From Rhodobiaceae bacterium (GTDB taxonomy: Bacteria > Pseudomonadota > Alphaproteobacteria > RS24), in assembly GCA_002683515.1 (NCBI GenBank), contig NYTN01000026.1, positions 1-6,082 of the forward strand: DNA of 6,082 nucleotides, written 5' to 3'. Numbering within the stretch: the first letter of the stretch is position 1; the number at the start of each line of letters is the position of its first letter. Below the pieces are notes generated by a model that saw only the letters and a program-made list of their open reading frames with translations, was not told the DNA's origin and did no database searches. The position numbers and the translations under genes are program-made. Positions 5,943 to 6,082 of this stretch are shown piece after piece.

Positions 5943-6082
5943 TTAGCTCCGCGAGTCGTAAATACGTCGCACTGAGAACGAAAGTATATTATTGTTCGGT
6001 CCAATTGATTCAATAGTCCATTGATTGGGCTCAAGCCTGTATTTATACAGCTCGTTGTCATGAATGAATTGAGCGTAAAAAA
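5943..6082 (-). CDS. gpM-like minor tail protein, C-terminal end only
   Basis: This is the last 45 codons of a gene that begins outside the window; the TAA stop is at 5945-5943. The frame reads through motifs such as YKYRLEPNQWTIESIG and ends in ILSFSVRRIYDSRS. In lambda gpM (phage minor tail family) the C-terminus has the same plan: a basic beta-strand, a conserved Trp, then a final strand of alternating hydrophobic residues. Position supports the call, because lambda M lies directly upstream of L and a gpL-like gene starts 5 nt after this stop. In lambda, gpM joins the tail-tip complex around the tape-measure end; that role is inferred here. A competing frame at 5864-6061 starts with ATG but overlaps both this gene and the start of the next one and resembles nothing, so this frame is preferred. 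Confidence 0.72.
   Translation of the reverse strand, partial: FYAQFIHDNELYKYRLEPNQWTIESIGPNNNILSFSVRRIYDSRS
5947..5950 (-). promoter_or_regulatory. Ribosome binding site of the gpL-like gene
   Basis: On the minus strand GGAG ends nine bases before the ATG at 5937 and overlaps the last codons of the gpM-like gene. It supports this start for the gpL-like gene. Confidence 0.55.

Noticed and set aside
5864..6061. Minus-strand ATG frame of 65 codons across the gpM/gpL junction
   Set aside because: It overlaps the gpM-like C-terminus and the gpL-like N-terminus in another frame, has no recognisable motifs, and the gpM frame explains the sequence better.
1..6082. Anti-phage defence, CRISPR or mobile-element content
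   Set aside because: No spaced repeats, transposase, nuclease or defence motifs were found; the whole window is accounted for by tail genes.

Overview
The window is a densely packed block of tail-tip genes from a lambda-like siphophage or prophage. Every gene that can be supported is on the minus strand, so the biological reading direction runs from position 6082 down to 1. The order is end of a gpM-like protein, gpL-like, gpK-like, gpI-like, a short gpJ-like hub, an FN3-like protein, a small beta-rich protein, and the start of a probable fibre protein. The M-L-K-I-J order is that of the phage lambda tail-tip module. Each of the five M-to-J assignments rests on motifs recalled from the lambda proteins, not on a database search.

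The genes are joined by 1- or 4-nt overlaps or gaps of 2 to 5 nt: L/K and K/I by ATGA, J/FN3-like by TGATG. No promoter, terminator, tRNA, CRISPR array or mobile element is visible, and no stretch over 300 bases lacks a gene. This fits one polycistronic late transcript with translational coupling. Base composition is moderate to slightly AT-rich. The host cannot be read from the window; a marine bacterial or cyanobacterial siphovirus is a guess only.

In the lambda scheme, gpM and gpL sit at the tape-measure/hub junction, gpK and gpI act in tip assembly, and gpJ forms the central hub that normally carries the FN3 domains and the receptor-binding end. Three things differ here. First, the gpL-like protein is 543 aa, more than twice lambda gpL. 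A segment of about 270 residues is inserted inside its C-terminal cysteine domain, bounded by two predicted long helices, and the flanking iron-sulphur cysteines are kept. Second, the gpJ-like protein is only 678 aa and stops where lambda gpJ enters its FN3 region; an FN3-like segment follows as a separate 131-aa gene joined by TGATG. Third, two further reading frames follow: a 138-aa beta-rich protein and the N-terminus of a possible fibre, which probably take over the distal adhesin role.
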